Below are positions 9,001 through 17,867 of a stretch of 64,000 nucleotides of DNA, piece after piece. The position numbers and the translations under genes are program-made. The notes under the pieces were generated by a model. The model was not told the DNA's origin, made no database searches, and worked only from the letters and a program-made list of their open reading frames with translations. The first letter of the stretch is position 1. Every line of letters starts with the position of its first letter. The DNA is taken from contig OZ257155.1 in the NCBI GenBank assembly GCA_965279355.1, positions 4,092,001 through 4,156,000 of the forward strand. The letters run 5' to 3'. Source of the stretch: G965279355 sp965279355. Its GTDB lineage: Bacteria > Pseudomonadota > Alphaproteobacteria > CACIAM-22H2.

Positions 9001-10249
9001 ACTCCAGCAGGCCGACGATCGCGCCCATCAGGCAGGTGGCGAGCGTCCCGGAGACGATGGAGCGCAGGCCCAGCGCCACCACCTCGTCGCGGCGGGACGG
9101 GGCCATCACGGCAAGACCGCCGATCATGATGCCGAGACTGCCGAAATTGGCGAAGCCGCACATCGCATAGAGCATGATCAGGCGCGAGCGGCCCGACAGC
9201 GCGTCGGGCGGGAGCTGGGACAGTTTCAGATAGGCGATGAACTCGTTGAGGATGGTCTTGGCACCCATCAGGCCGCCGGCGGTGACGGCTTCCTGCCACG
9301 GAATCCCCATCAGCCAGCAGACCGGCGCCATGATCCAGCCCAGCAGGCGCTCGAAGGTGAGCGGGGCGCCCGCGAAATCCGGCAGCAGGCCGAGGATCGC
9401 ATTGCCGAGATGCACCAGCGCCACGAAGACCAGCAGCATCGCGATGATGTTCAGGAGCAGTTCGAGGCCGGCGCCGGTGCCTTTCACAATGGCATCCATG
9501 GTGCTGGCGGCGACGGGGTCCGGCTCGATCAGCACGCCCTTTGTCGCCATGCCGGCCGTGGCCGGTACCATGATCTGGCCGATGAGGATGGCCGCCGGCG
9601 CGCCCAGCACCGACGCGATGATGAAATGGCCGGCGGCATCAGGGAGCACCGGCGTGACGATCACGGCATAGAGCACCAGCACGGTGCCGGCGATGCCGGC
9701 CATGCCGCCGGTCATCACCGCGAAGAGCTCGCTGCGGGTGAGGCGTTCGAGATACGGCCTGATGAAGAGCGGCGCCTCGACCATGCCGACGAAGATATTC
9801 GCGGCGGTCGACAGGCCGACCGCGCCGCCGACACCCATGGTCCGCTCCAGCGCCCAGCCGAAGCCGCGCACGATCGGCGGCAGGATGCGCCAGTAGAACA
9901 GCAGCGTGGTGAGCACGCTCATCACCAGCACGATGGGCAGCGCCTGGAACGCCAAAACGAATTCGCTGCCGGGAAATTTCGGATCGAAGGGCAGCGGGCC
10001 GCCGCCGACATAGCCGAAGACGAAGGCGGTGCCGGCCCGCGTGGCATCGTTGATCGCGTTCACCGCGCCGTTGGCCGCCGCGAAGGCGGCACGCACCGGC
10101 GGGATCTTCAGCAGGATCAGCGCGAGGACGACGGTGACCGCGAGACCGATGACGGCCTGCCGCACGGACACCGCGCGGCGGTTCTCGCTGAACACCCAGG
10201 CGATGAGGAGGAGAGTGACGATGCCGATGATGGATTGGAAAACCAGCAT
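8999..10249 (-). CDS. Concentrative nucleoside transporter (NupC/CNT family)
   Basis: A 416-residue polytopic inner-membrane protein of normal CNT length that imports nucleosides with protons or sodium. Family features visible include the gate region with GLSTAANIFVGMVEAPLFI and PYL, the segment SVLGAPAAILIGQIMVP, GLMGAKTILNEFIAYL, and the C-terminal YAMCGFANFGSLGIMIGGL. It is the last gene of a minus-strand run that includes a rhodanese protein 12 nt upstream. Substrate preference (purine or pyrimidine) cannot be read. Its stop overlaps the terminator of the convergent chemoreceptor. Confidence 0.93.
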   Translation of the reverse strand: MLVFQSIIGIVTLLLIAWVFSENRRAVSVRQAVIGLAVTVVLALILLKIPPVRAAFAAANGAVNAINDATRAGTAFVFGYVGGGPLPFDPKFPGSEFVLAFQALPIVLVMSVLTTLLFYWRILPPIVRGFGWALERTMGVGGAVGLSTAANIFVGMVEAPLFIRPYLERLTRSELFAVMTGGMAGIAGTVLVLYAVIVTPVLPDAAGHFIIASVLGAPAAILIGQIMVPATAGMATKGVLIEPDPVAASTMDAIVKGTGAGLELLLNIIAMLLVFVALVHLGNAILGLLPDFAGAPLTFERLLGWIMAPVCWLMGIPWQEAVTAGGLMGAKTILNEFIAYLKLSQLPPDALSGRSRLIMLYAMCGFANFGSLGIMIGGLAVMAPSRRDEVVALGLRSIVSGTLATCLMGAIVGLLE

Positions 10250-10261
10250 CGGCGGGCGGCC

Positions 10262-10591
10262 TTAGCGCTGCGGGCCGGTCTTGGTCGGCAGGCCGGCGGC
10301 CTTCCAGGCATTGATGCCGCCGATGACATTGGAGGCCGGCTTGCCGGCGGCGGCGACTGCCGCGACAGCGCGCGCGGAACGACCGCCGACGAGGCAATGG
10401 ATGGCGACGTCCTTGTCGCCGTATTTGTCGACGACGACCTGCGGATCGAAGGTGGACAGCGGCATCAGCACCGCGCCGTCGATGCGCTCCTCGTCGGTTT
10501 CCACCGGCTCGCGCACGTCGATGAGAACGAAGTCCTTGTCCTTGAGGCGTTTGGCGGCGGTCGCGGCGTCGATTTCGGGAGGCATCGTCAT
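10262..10591 (-). CDS. Rhodanese-domain protein
   Basis: A 109-residue single rhodanese (sulfurtransferase) domain. The substrate-entry motif FVLIDVREPVE and the active loop CLVGGRSA, with catalytic C66, are present; the loop fits the six-residue rhodanese type. The protein has no signal peptide and should be cytoplasmic. The ATG at 10591 gives a natural start (MTMPPEIDA) only 7 nt after the upstream gene's stop; a longer reading into that gene is unlikely. Its physiological sulfur acceptor is unknown. Its placement between a membrane protein and a nucleoside transporter gives no clear clue. Confidence 0.88.
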   Translation of the reverse strand: MTMPPEIDAATAAKRLKDKDFVLIDVREPVETDEERIDGAVLMPLSTFDPQVVVDKYGDKDVAIHCLVGGRSARAVAAVAAAGKPASNVIGGINAWKAAGLPTKTGPQR

Positions 10592-10598
10592 GGCGGGA

Positions 10599-11150
10599 TC
10601 AGTCCTCGGACTCATCGTCACTGGAAAGCGGTTCGGCCGGCGGCCAGTACTGGCGAATCGCCTGCAGCACCGCGTCGGTGCTCCGATCATAACCCTGACT
10701 GAGGATCAGGAAACCGTTGAACGCGCCCCGGCGGCGGATGACGTTGGATCCCAGGAAGCGCTGGCCGAACTGCATGCGGGCGTAGATCTCGGGATCGACG
10801 TCGATCGCCAGCTGGCGTCCCAGCAGGTTGCGGTCGCGGCTGATCTGCCACACGCGCCGCCACGGGATCGTCTCATTGAGGGCGTCGACGAGAGTCAGGC
10901 CTTCAGGACTGACGACGATGCGCGCAGAACGGTCGATAAAGTGTTGCAGCGACTGGATGAGATAAAACGTGAGAATGACCGCGAAGAAGCCCGCGGTGAT
11001 CATCTGATCGCGGCCCAGCCCGTCCGTGACATAAAGATTGTGGACATGGGAAATCGTGACCGCGATCAGGGTCGCGGAGAACAGAATCTGGATACCCAGC
11101 ACCAGGCGCGACCGCCGCACCTCGAACACTGTCGCCGTTGCGGTGGTCAT
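10599..11150 (-). CDS. Conserved hypothetical membrane protein
   Basis: A 183-residue protein with two hydrophobic segments near the N terminus (about 17-35 and 50-68) separated by a short loop, followed by a soluble domain of about 110 residues. The order of two membrane helices, then SARIVVSPEGLTLVDALN and a Trp-Arg pair, resembles membrane-anchored bacterial PH-like domains, but this is only an impression. Its ATG lies within the end of aroC (4-nt overlap), so it is translationally coupled to that gene. I do not recognise a function; the acidic C-terminal tail (SSDDESED) is notable. Confidence 0.75.
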   Translation of the reverse strand: MTTATATVFEVRRSRLVLGIQILFSATLIAVTISHVHNLYVTDGLGRDQMITAGFFAVILTFYLIQSLQHFIDRSARIVVSPEGLTLVDALNETIPWRRVWQISRDRNLLGRQLAIDVDPEIYARMQFGQRFLGSNVIRRRGAFNGFLILSQGYDRSTDAVLQAIRQYWPPAEPLSSDDESED

Positions 11151-12217
11151 CCGATTTGCGCGCGATGGCGGAGAAGATGGTCGGCCAGCACGCAGGCCAC
11201 CATCGCCTCGCCGACGGGAACCGCGCGGATGCCGACGCAGGGGTCATGACGGCCCTTGGTCGATATCTCGGTTTCGAGCCCGCCGGTGGTGACGGTGCGG
11301 CGCGGGGCGAGGATCGAGGAGGTCGGCTTCACCGCGAAGCGCGCGACGATATCCTGTCCCGTCGCGATGCCGCCGAGGATGCCGCCGGCATGGTTCGACT
11401 GGAACACGGGACGGCCGCCGGTCATGCGCATCTCGTCGGCATTCTCTTCGCCGGACATCGCGGCGGTGGCGAAGCCGTCGCCGATCTCGACACCCTTCAC
11501 CGCGTTGATGCTCATCAGCGCCGCCGCGAGATCCGCGTCGAGCTTGCCGTAGATCGGAGCACCCAGACCGACGGGAACGCCGGTCGCCACGATCTCGATC
11601 ACCGCGCCGCAGGACGAGCCGGCCTTGCGGACCTCGTCGAGATAGCCTTCCCATTTTTGCGCGGCCTGGCGGTCGGGGCACCAGAAGGGATTGTCGTCGA
11701 TGGCGTCCCAGCTCCAGCCGCCGCGATCTATTTTGTGCGGACCGAGCTGCACCAGCGCGCCGCGAATGCTGACGGACTCACCGAGAACCTTGCGTGCAAC
11801 GGCACCGGCCGCCACGCGCGACGCTGTCTCGCGCGCAGAGGAGCGCCCGCCGCCGCGATAGTCGCGGATGCCGTATTTGCTCCAGTAGGTGTAGTCCGCG
11901 TGGCCGGGACGGAACTTGTCCTTGATGTCGTTGTAGTCCTTCGAGCGCGCGTCTTCGTTGTCGATATGCAGGGCGATCGGCGTGCCGGTCGTCTTGCCTT
12001 CGAAGACACCGGACAGGATCTTCACCTGATCCGGTTCCTTGCGCTGCGTGGTGAAGCGCGACTGGCCCGGCTTGCGGCGATCCAGCCACGGCTGGATATC
12101 GCTTTCCGAGAGGGAGATCAGCGGCGGCATGCCGTCGACGACGCAGCCGATCGCCGGCCCGTGGCTTTCGCCCCAGGTGGTCACGCGGAACAGCGTGCCG
12201 AAGCTGTTGCTCGACAT
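11147..12217 (-). CDS. aroC: Chorismate synthase
   Basis: A 356-residue enzyme that converts 5-enolpyruvylshikimate-3-phosphate to chorismate, the last shared step of aromatic amino-acid synthesis, using reduced FMN. Signatures visible are the N-terminal SFGTLFRVTTWGESHGPAIG, YRGGGRSSARETASRVAAGA, and SNHAGGILGGIATGQ. The length is typical. It lies 14 nt downstream of fabI and overlaps the next membrane-protein gene by 4 nt, giving a minus-strand operon fabI-aroC-membrane protein-rhodanese-nucleoside transporter. The fabI-aroC neighbourhood recurs in alphaproteobacteria. Confidence 0.98.
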   Translation of the reverse strand: MSSNSFGTLFRVTTWGESHGPAIGCVVDGMPPLISLSESDIQPWLDRRKPGQSRFTTQRKEPDQVKILSGVFEGKTTGTPIALHIDNEDARSKDYNDIKDKFRPGHADYTYWSKYGIRDYRGGGRSSARETASRVAAGAVARKVLGESVSIRGALVQLGPHKIDRGGWSWDAIDDNPFWCPDRQAAQKWEGYLDEVRKAGSSCGAVIEIVATGVPVGLGAPIYGKLDADLAAALMSINAVKGVEIGDGFATAAMSGEENADEMRMTGGRPVFQSNHAGGILGGIATGQDIVARFAVKPTSSILAPRRTVTTGGLETEISTKGRHDPCVGIRAVPVGEAMVACVLADHLLRHRAQIG

Positions 12218-12231
12218 CGCGCGCGTCCCTG

Positions 12232-13071
12232 TCAGCCCTGCGGCTTGAAGCCGGCGAGCATCTCGGACACGGCGGGCGCCGCATCCACGGCCATCATCCC
12301 GACGACGTGATAGCCGCCATCGACATGATGCACTTCGCCGGTGACGCCGCTGCTGAGATCGCTCAGAAAATAGAGGCCCGCATTGCCGACTTCATCGATC
12401 GTCACGTTGCGGCGCAGCGGGGCGTTCAGCTCGTTCCATTTCAGGATGTAGCGGAAATCGCCGATACCCGACGCGGCCAGCGTCTTGATCGGACCGGCCG
12501 AGATCGCGTTGACGCGGATCTTGTCGATGCCGAGATCGGCGGCGAGATAACGCACGCTGGCTTCCAGCGCGGCCTTGGCGACACCCATCACGTTGTAGTG
12601 CGGCATCACGCGCTCGGCGCCGAAATAGCTGAGCGTCAGCAGGCTGCCGCCATCCGTCATCATCGCCGAGGCGCGGCGCGCGATATCGGTGAAGGAGAAG
12701 CAGGAAATGTCGAGCGAGCGCTGGAAATTCTGGCGCGTCGTGTCGACGTAGCGGCCCTTGAGCTCTTCCTTGTCGGCGAAGGCGATGGCGTGCACGACGA
12801 AATCGATCTTGCCCCATTCCTTCGCCAGCGTGGCAAACACGGCATCGAGGCTGGCTTCGTCGGTGACGTCGCACGGCAGGACCAGCTTGGCGCCGATCGA
12901 CTGCGCCAGCGGCCGCACGCGCTTTTCCAGCGCCTCGCCCTGGAACGTGAACGCCATTTCGGCGCCATGCGCCGCGCATGCTTTTGCGATGCCCCAGGCG
13001 ATCGACCGGTCGTTGGCGACGCCCATGACAAGCCCTCGCTTGCCGGCCATCAGGGGACGAGGGTCCGTCAT
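12232..13071 (-). CDS. fabI: Enoyl-ACP reductase (NADH), FabI
   Basis: A 279-residue short-chain-dehydrogenase-type reductase for the last step of fatty-acid elongation, and the target class of triclosan. The glycine-rich cofactor motif GVANDRSIAWG (17-27), Y149 in LSYFGAE, and the catalytic pair Y159 and K166 (YNVMGVAK) match FabI rather than FabG. The ATG begins MTDPRPLMAGKRGLV. A minus-strand terminator 24 nt upstream isolates it from the dnaJ-like genes, so it heads the fabI-aroC operon with its own promoter in the short space at 13072-13094 or inside the terminator region. Confidence 0.97.
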   Translation of the reverse strand: MTDPRPLMAGKRGLVMGVANDRSIAWGIAKACAAHGAEMAFTFQGEALEKRVRPLAQSIGAKLVLPCDVTDEASLDAVFATLAKEWGKIDFVVHAIAFADKEELKGRYVDTTRQNFQRSLDISCFSFTDIARRASAMMTDGGSLLTLSYFGAERVMPHYNVMGVAKAALEASVRYLAADLGIDKIRVNAISAGPIKTLAASGIGDFRYILKWNELNAPLRRNVTIDEVGNAGLYFLSDLSSGVTGEVHHVDGGYHVVGMMAVDAAPAVSEMLAGFKPQG

Positions 13072-13094
13072 TCGTAAGCCTATGCCCTAGTTGG

Positions 13095-13130
13095 AAAAAA
13101 CCCGCCCGGCAGGGAAGCCGAACGGCGGGC
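13095..13130 (-). terminator. Rho-independent terminator upstream of fabI
   Basis: Read on the minus strand: CCCGCC, a 3-nt bulge, CGGC, a 6-nt loop, GCCG, GGCGGG and then six Ts. It would stop transcription coming from the cbpA-cbpM pair before fabI. Confidence 0.8.
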
Positions 13131-13197
13131 ATCCTACACGAAAGAGGGCCGGTGACAAACCGCGGTCGGGGCGGCCTTTCGGTCCACCCTTTGATCC

Positions 13198-13268
13198 GTC
13201 ATCCCGCACTTGATGCGGGATCCATCCCTCCGGCGGCGCGATGGGCCCCGCATCAAGTGCGGGGTGAC
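13198..13268. repeat. Large inverted repeat of the alphaproteobacterial palindromic type
   Basis: Two 22-bp arms (13198-13219 and 13247-13268) are inverted copies with one mismatch, separated by 27 bp. Each arm is itself palindromic around CCCGCACTTGATGCGGG. This matches the short dispersed GTCATCCCGC-type palindromes that are common between genes in many alphaproteobacteria (established knowledge). It lies downstream of cbpM and just before the fabI terminator. It has no coding content and may fold in mRNA. Confidence 0.8.
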
Positions 13269-13279
13269 GATGCATCGGC

Positions 13280-13612
13280 TTACTCCGGATCGCCGCCCGA
13301 CTTGCCGATCCGGCTCATCAGCTTGTCGCGCTGCGCTTCCGGCAGCTCGCCGACGGCGGCCAGCAGGTCGCGCATCTGGCGGCGGACGCCGTAGAGCTTG
13401 TCCAGCAGGTCGAGGATGACCGACATTGCCTCATCGTCGATGGCGAGATCGCGGCGGAGTTCGACGATCATCTGCACACGCGAGGCGTCGGCTTCGGTGA
13501 AGATGTAGTCGCCGTCCTGGGCGAGCGGCAGCACCCAGCGCCGCTCGATCCACAGCAGCATTTCCTCCCGCGGCAGTCCGAACTCGATGATCAGTTCGGA
13601 GAAGGGCTTCAT
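13280..13612 (-). CDS. cbpM: Chaperone modulator CbpM-like protein
   Basis: A 110-residue MerR-related helical protein. The N-terminal region with WIERRWVLP, then RVQMIVELRRDL and a helix containing ILDLLDKLYGVRRQM, fits CbpM, which binds the J-domain of CbpA and inhibits it. Its start overlaps the cbpA-like stop by 4 nt (ATGA), the usual arrangement for this pair. It is cytoplasmic. The assignment rests on weak sequence likeness plus the strong context. Confidence 0.8.
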   Translation of the reverse strand: MKPFSELIIEFGLPREEMLLWIERRWVLPLAQDGDYIFTEADASRVQMIVELRRDLAIDDEAMSVILDLLDKLYGVRRQMRDLLAAVGELPEAQRDKLMSRIGKSGGDPE

Positions 13613-14529
13613 TTTGTGAAGCCCTGTTTGCCGCGTGGGTCGTAGTCGCGCTGCGACCAGCCGTCGATGAACTTGTCCAGCTCGGGATCGGCGGCGTCGG
13701 GCAGCGCGATCTTGAGTTTCACATACTGATCGCCACGCTCGCCGCTCTTGCCCTGCGGCACGCCCTTGCCCTTGAGGCGGAGCATGGTCCCGGTGTTCGA
13801 GCCCTTGGGCACCGACATCGTGACCGGGCCATCGATGGTCGGCACCGTGATCTTGCCGCCCTTGACCGCTTCGGTCAGCGTGATCGGCAGATCGACATGA
13901 ATGTCGTGGCCTTGCCGCGTGAAGTAGGCATGCGGCTTCACATGGATCTCGATATACGCGTCGCCGGCAGGGCCGCCGCCCAGACCGCCCGTGCCTTGCC
14001 CCTTGAGGCGAAGCTGCTGGCCGTCTTCGCTGCCGGGTGGAATCGCGACATCGAGCGAGCGTCCGTCGGGCAGCGTCAGGCGTTTGCGCGCGCCGGCGGT
14101 GGCTTCGAGGAAATCGACGGTGAGTTCATAGGCGACATTGGCGCCGCGCGCTTTGAAGGTGCGGGCACCACCGGCGTTTTGTTTGCCGCGACCGAAGCCG
14201 AAGAAGTCGCCGAAGATGTCTTCGGTGTCGATGTTTTCGGTCGTGTATTTGGCGCCGCCCGGGCTTTCCGCGTAGTTGCGATAGAAGGGGCGGCTGCGCC
14301 GCACTTCGGCGCCGCTGGCGTCGATCTCGCCCCTGTCGAAGCGGGCCTTCTTGTCCGCATCTGACAGCAAGTCGTGCGCCACCGAGACCTCCTTGAACTG
14401 CGACGCCGCCTTGGCGTTGCCCGGATTGAGGTCGGGGTGCAGCTTCTTGGCCAGCTGCCGATAGGCCTTCTTGATGTCGTCCGCGCTGGCGTCCTTTTTG
14501 ACGCCGAGCACTTCGTAGGGATCACGCAT
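13609..14529 (-). CDS. cbpA: CbpA-type DnaJ co-chaperone (J-domain, no zinc finger)
   Basis: A 306-residue class-II J protein. The J-domain (about 1-70) carries the essential HPD motif at residues 31-33. A glycine-rich linker containing FGFGRGKQNAGG follows, and then the two beta-sandwich substrate-binding domains typical of the DnaJ C terminus. The four CxxCxG zinc repeats of true DnaJ are absent, which separates it from DnaJ and makes CbpA the better name. It stimulates DnaK ATPase. It is coupled to the cbpM-like gene by a 4-nt overlap. The terminator of the lipoprotein gene lies just upstream. Confidence 0.9.
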   Translation of the reverse strand: MRDPYEVLGVKKDASADDIKKAYRQLAKKLHPDLNPGNAKAASQFKEVSVAHDLLSDADKKARFDRGEIDASGAEVRRSRPFYRNYAESPGGAKYTTENIDTEDIFGDFFGFGRGKQNAGGARTFKARGANVAYELTVDFLEATAGARKRLTLPDGRSLDVAIPPGSEDGQQLRLKGQGTGGLGGGPAGDAYIEIHVKPHAYFTRQGHDIHVDLPITLTEAVKGGKITVPTIDGPVTMSVPKGSNTGTMLRLKGKGVPQGKSGERGDQYVKLKIALPDAADPELDKFIDGWSQRDYDPRGKQGFTK

Positions 14530-14581
14530 AGTCGCTCAGAATACACATACCGGCGTAGATGTAGGAAGCGGCGGTGCAAAC

Positions 14582-14608
14582 AAAAAGGGCGACGGTTGCC
14601 CGTCGCCC
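14582..14608 (-). terminator. Rho-independent terminator after the lipoprotein gene
   Basis: A 9-bp perfect stem (GGGCGACGG / CCGTCGCCC) with a 4-nt loop, followed on the minus strand by five Ts. It closes the lipoprotein transcript 26 nt after its stop codon. Confidence 0.88.
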
Positions 14609-14633
14609 TCGTTTGCACACCCAGGAACTGACG

Positions 14634-15140
14634 TTAGTTGACGACCTTCCAGCTGCCGTCGGGCTGGCGGCAGGCGGTGCCGAATGCCTGCTCGGTCTTG
14701 CCGGCGACGGTGACCGTCTGCTGATATTCGCGGCAGTAGTTGCCGGAGGTGTCATTGCCTTCGCGGTTCGGCGTGATCGTGCCGGCATGGCCCGTCTCCG
14801 GGTTGCTCCAGCTGATCTGCTGACCGATCGGTGCCGTATGGGCGCGCTCCTGCGCGCGCTTGGAATAGTCGACGTCGGCCTTGTCCAGCGATTCGCCGAC
14901 CTGGTGACCGACAAAGGCACCGAGCAGGGTACCGGCGCCGACCGCGATCAGTTTGCCGGTGCCGCCACCGATCTGCGAGCCGAGCAGGCCGCCGCCGACC
15001 GCGCCGAGCAGGGTGCCGCCGGTGGTCTTGTTGGCTTCACCGACCTGACCCGGGCGGCGCTGATCCGGCGCGGCACAGGCCGCGAGGGCCAGGGCGACGA
15101 CGGCGACGGTCGCGATGCGTGTGGTGGTTTTCGCAAACAT
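14634..15140 (-). CDS. 17-kDa-surface-antigen-like glycine-zipper lipoprotein
   Basis: A 168-residue outer-membrane lipoprotein. The signal peptide ends in the lipobox LAAC (Cys22). A glycine-zipper region (about 41-80: GGTLLGAVGGGLLGSQIGGG and TLLGAFVGHQVG) likely forms a hairpin in the membrane. The C-terminal domain (about 105-168) contains two cysteines and resembles the rickettsial 17-kDa antigen family. AGAGG lies 9 nt before the ATG. Its own terminator and divergent position from pdxH make it a single-gene unit. The exact function of the family is unknown; a role in envelope integrity is usually assumed. Confidence 0.88.
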   Translation of the reverse strand: MFAKTTTRIATVAVVALALAACAAPDQRRPGQVGEANKTTGGTLLGAVGGGLLGSQIGGGTGKLIAVGAGTLLGAFVGHQVGESLDKADVDYSKRAQERAHTAPIGQQISWSNPETGHAGTITPNREGNDTSGNYCREYQQTVTVAGKTEQAFGTACRQPDGSWKVVN

Positions 15141-15312
15141 GGAAGTTACCTCTTTATACTTGGGGCGGACTTGGAAGGTCCGTGTCCGGCGACCAGAAAC
15201 GGCCTGAGCGCCTCCACCCCTTGCCCCGAAAAGGGATGACAGCGCCGGTTCGCCGCTTCGTCTATAACGGTCCAACACCTTAAATATTTCATTGCCCGAT
15301 GCCGAGTTCAAG

Positions 15313-15939
15313 ATGAGCCAAGATACTGTTTCTGAAGGGAATATCCCGACCATAGACGCTTTGGCTGATCCGGTCCTGCTGTTTAGCCAGTGGCTCGCCG
15401 AGGCGACTCGCAAGGAGGTCGATGTGCCGACCGCCATGACCCTGGCGACGGTGACAGCGGATGGAAGGCCGGCGGCGCGGATGGTCCTCCTGAAAGGGGC
15501 CGACCAGGCGGGCTTCGTCTTCTATACCAACCTCGAAAGCCCCAAGGCCGACGACCTGGCGGTCCATCCCCGCGCGGCGCTCCTGTTCCACTGGAAATCG
15601 CTCAAGCGGCAGGTCCGGGTCGAGGGCAGGGTCGAGCGTGTCACGGCGGCGGAGGCCGATGCCTATTTCGCGACCCGTCCGCGCGGCGCGCAGATCGGCG
15701 CCTGGGCGTCCGCGCAGTCCCGCCCGCTGGAAGGGCGGTTCGCGCTGGAGAAACGGGTTGCCGAGTACACCGCAAAATTCGGGATCGGCACTGTTCCGCG
15801 GCCGGATTTCTGGTCCGGCTATCGCGTTGTTCATGAGCGGGTCGAATTCTGGCATGACCGCCCATTCCGGCTGCATGAGCGTCTTGTGTATCGGCGCGAT
15901 GCGGGCGGCGGCTGGCAGACCGAGAAGCTCTATCCGTGA
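15313..15939 (+). CDS. pdxH: Pyridoxamine 5'-phosphate oxidase
   Basis: A 208-residue FMN enzyme that oxidises pyridoxamine or pyridoxine phosphate to pyridoxal phosphate (vitamin B6 cofactor). Family features include AMTLATVTADGRPAARMVLL, the FMN-binding FYTNLESPKADDL, RQVRVEGRVERV, ASAQSRPLEGR and the C-terminal RLHERLVYRRD with the final LYP. The ATG at 15313 was chosen; a TTG at 15292 would add seven residues. It is divergent from the lipoprotein gene, and the short AT-richer space between them (near 15280) may hold the promoter. Confidence 0.96.
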   Translation: MSQDTVSEGNIPTIDALADPVLLFSQWLAEATRKEVDVPTAMTLATVTADGRPAARMVLLKGADQAGFVFYTNLESPKADDLAVHPRAALLFHWKSLKRQVRVEGRVERVTAAEADAYFATRPRGAQIGAWASAQSRPLEGRFALEKRVAEYTAKFGIGTVPRPDFWSGYRVVHERVEFWHDRPFRLHERLVYRRDAGGGWQTEKLYP

Positions 15940-16100
15940 TTGTCGACATGCCGATGATTCGGCGTTCGCCTCCTGGATCAGATGAGTGTTTCTGGACCAT
16001 CGCGCCCTGGATCGGTACAGTTACGGGTACGATGGTACGAAGAACCGTCGGCGGCTATTCCTGCGTTTGAACGGGAAAGCTGCGAACAGAGGAGGCGGAT

Positions 16101-16973
16101 ATGACTCTCAAGGTTGTTCTCTCGGCTGTCACAGGCCGTGAGGCGGACGTTGCGACTCTCGATGTCGCTGCTGCGATTGCCCGGCGCTTCGACGCGCATG
16201 TGGAAGTCATGCATGTGCGCAGCGATCCGCGCGATGCAATTCCTTTTCTCGGCGAAGGCGCCTCTGGCGTCCTGATCGAACAGATCATGACGGCAGCCGA
16301 GCGCGATGCCGGCAGCCGCAGCAGCAAGGCGCAGACCGCGTTTGAAAACTGGCGCGCGGGCAGCGGCCTCAAACTGGCCATGCGGCCTGGTGAAGAGAGC
16401 GGCCCCACGGTTGCCTGGCGCGAGGAAACCGGCACCGAGGATGAGTGCATGGTGCGTCGCGGCCGGGTCGCCGACGTGATCGTGGTCGGTCGTCCGCCCG
16501 CCGACGATTCCGGCATGTCGACAGTCCTGTTCGAGACGGCCCTCTTCGATACCGGTCGGCCGGTTCTTCTGGCGCCCCCGACATTGCCGCCGGGTCACAG
16601 TGTCGTCGGATCGCCGGCGACCATCCTGTGGACGACGGGCGCCGAAGCCGCCCGCGCGGTGATTGCCGCCATTCCGCTGCTCACAGCGGCCAGCCGGGTG
16701 CAGATCATTTCGCTCAACCACAGCGGCAAGGTTGCCGACGCGGCGGGCCTCGTCGACTACCTCGCCTGGCATGGCGTGAAGGCCGAGGTTGCTGAGTCGC
16801 TGCTGGTCACGCCGCCGGCCGGCACCGAACTGCTCACCCGTCTGAAGTCCGGCGGCACCGGCATGCTGGTGATGGGCGCGTACACGCAGAACCGGCTGCG
16901 GCAACTGGTGTACGGCAGTATCACCAAGCACGTTCTGATGCATGCCGACCTGCCGGTGCTGATGGCCCATTGA
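16101..16973 (+). CDS. Tandem universal stress protein (UspA family)
   Basis: A 290-residue cytoplasmic protein made of two Usp-like halves. The second half ends with MGAYTQNRLRQLVYGS followed by ADLPVLM, which fits the ATP-binding G-2x-G-9x-G(S/T) signature apart from spacing; the first half is more degenerate. GGAGG is placed 7 nt before the ATG. Paired-domain Usp proteins usually respond to starvation, redox or hypoxic stress, but no regulator site was identified here. The next gene, an SDR, begins 18 nt downstream and is probably cotranscribed. Confidence 0.87.
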   Translation: MTLKVVLSAVTGREADVATLDVAAAIARRFDAHVEVMHVRSDPRDAIPFLGEGASGVLIEQIMTAAERDAGSRSSKAQTAFENWRAGSGLKLAMRPGEESGPTVAWREETGTEDECMVRRGRVADVIVVGRPPADDSGMSTVLFETALFDTGRPVLLAPPTLPPGHSVVGSPATILWTTGAEAARAVIAAIPLLTAASRVQIISLNHSGKVADAAGLVDYLAWHGVKAEVAESLLVTPPAGTELLTRLKSGGTGMLVMGAYTQNRLRQLVYGSITKHVLMHADLPVLMAH

Positions 16974-16991
16974 CCGCCGTGTGCCGTCGTA

Positions 16992-17729
16992 GTGACTGAA
17001 CAGAAGACTCTTGTTCTCACCGGTGCCAGCCGCGGCATCGGTCGCGCGACGGCCCGACGCTTCGGCGAGGCGGGGTGGCGCATCATCACCTGCGCGCGCG
17101 GCGATGTCTCGCCGGCGCAGCGCGGCAATCCCAACTGGACGCATCACTTCCAGTCCGATCTGAGCAAGCCTCTCGACCGCGCGCGGTTCGTCGAGCAGGT
17201 CGAGGCGGTCCTGAACGGCGCCGCCGTGCACGCGCTGGTCAACAATGCCGGTGTCTCGCCGAAAACCTCCTATCGGGAGCGTCTCGGCGTGCTGCACGGC
17301 GACACTGCCGACTGGCAGGCGGTGTTCGAGCTCAATTTCTTCGCGGCTCTCGATCTGGCGCGCGGCTTCGCGACGCCGCTCGGCCGCGGCAAGGGGGCGA
17401 TCGTCAACGTGACGTCGATTGCCGGCCATCGCACCCATCCCTTCGCGGGATCCGCCTATTCGACGTCGAAAGCAGCTCTCTCGGCGCTGACCCGCGAGAT
17501 GGCCGTGGAGTTCGCGCCCCTCGGCGTGCGGGTCAACGCCATCGCGCCGGGCGAGATTGAAACGGAAATGGTGGGGCCGGAATACGAGCCGCTGATTACC
17601 CGGATACCCATGCAGCGCATGGGGACGGTAGAAGAAGTTGCGGGCGCAATCTTCTCCGTCTGCCAGGCGGATTTCGGATACGTCACGGGTACCGAGGTTT
17701 TTGTCACCGGCGGCCAGCACCTCTACTGA
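16992..17729 (+). CDS. Short-chain dehydrogenase/reductase (SDR)
   Basis: A 245-residue classical SDR oxidoreductase. The NAD(P)-binding TGASRGIGRA is at 11-20, the NNAG motif is present, and the catalytic Tyr and Lys are in YSTSKAAL with the Ser in VTSIAG. The end (VTGTEVFVTGGQ) is typical of 3-oxoacyl-ACP-reductase-like members. The start is GTG at 16992. Substrate is not predictable; it is not the main FabG by context, since no acp or fabF is nearby. It probably forms an operon with the Usp gene 18 nt upstream. Confidence 0.92.
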   Translation: MTEQKTLVLTGASRGIGRATARRFGEAGWRIITCARGDVSPAQRGNPNWTHHFQSDLSKPLDRARFVEQVEAVLNGAAVHALVNNAGVSPKTSYRERLGVLHGDTADWQAVFELNFFAALDLARGFATPLGRGKGAIVNVTSIAGHRTHPFAGSAYSTSKAALSALTREMAVEFAPLGVRVNAIAPGEIETEMVGPEYEPLITRIPMQRMGTVEEVAGAIFSVCQADFGYVTGTEVFVTGGQHLY

Positions 17730-17867
17730 TTTTGCTCCGTTATTTCGGCCCCGCTGGCCTCGATCAAAACTGCCTAAAATCCAATGAATTAGGGCGGTTT
17801 CGCTTATCCGTTCGTTAATTTCTTTGCCCTATTGAATCGGCCGAAGAGCCGTGGGGAAGCGGCTTCA

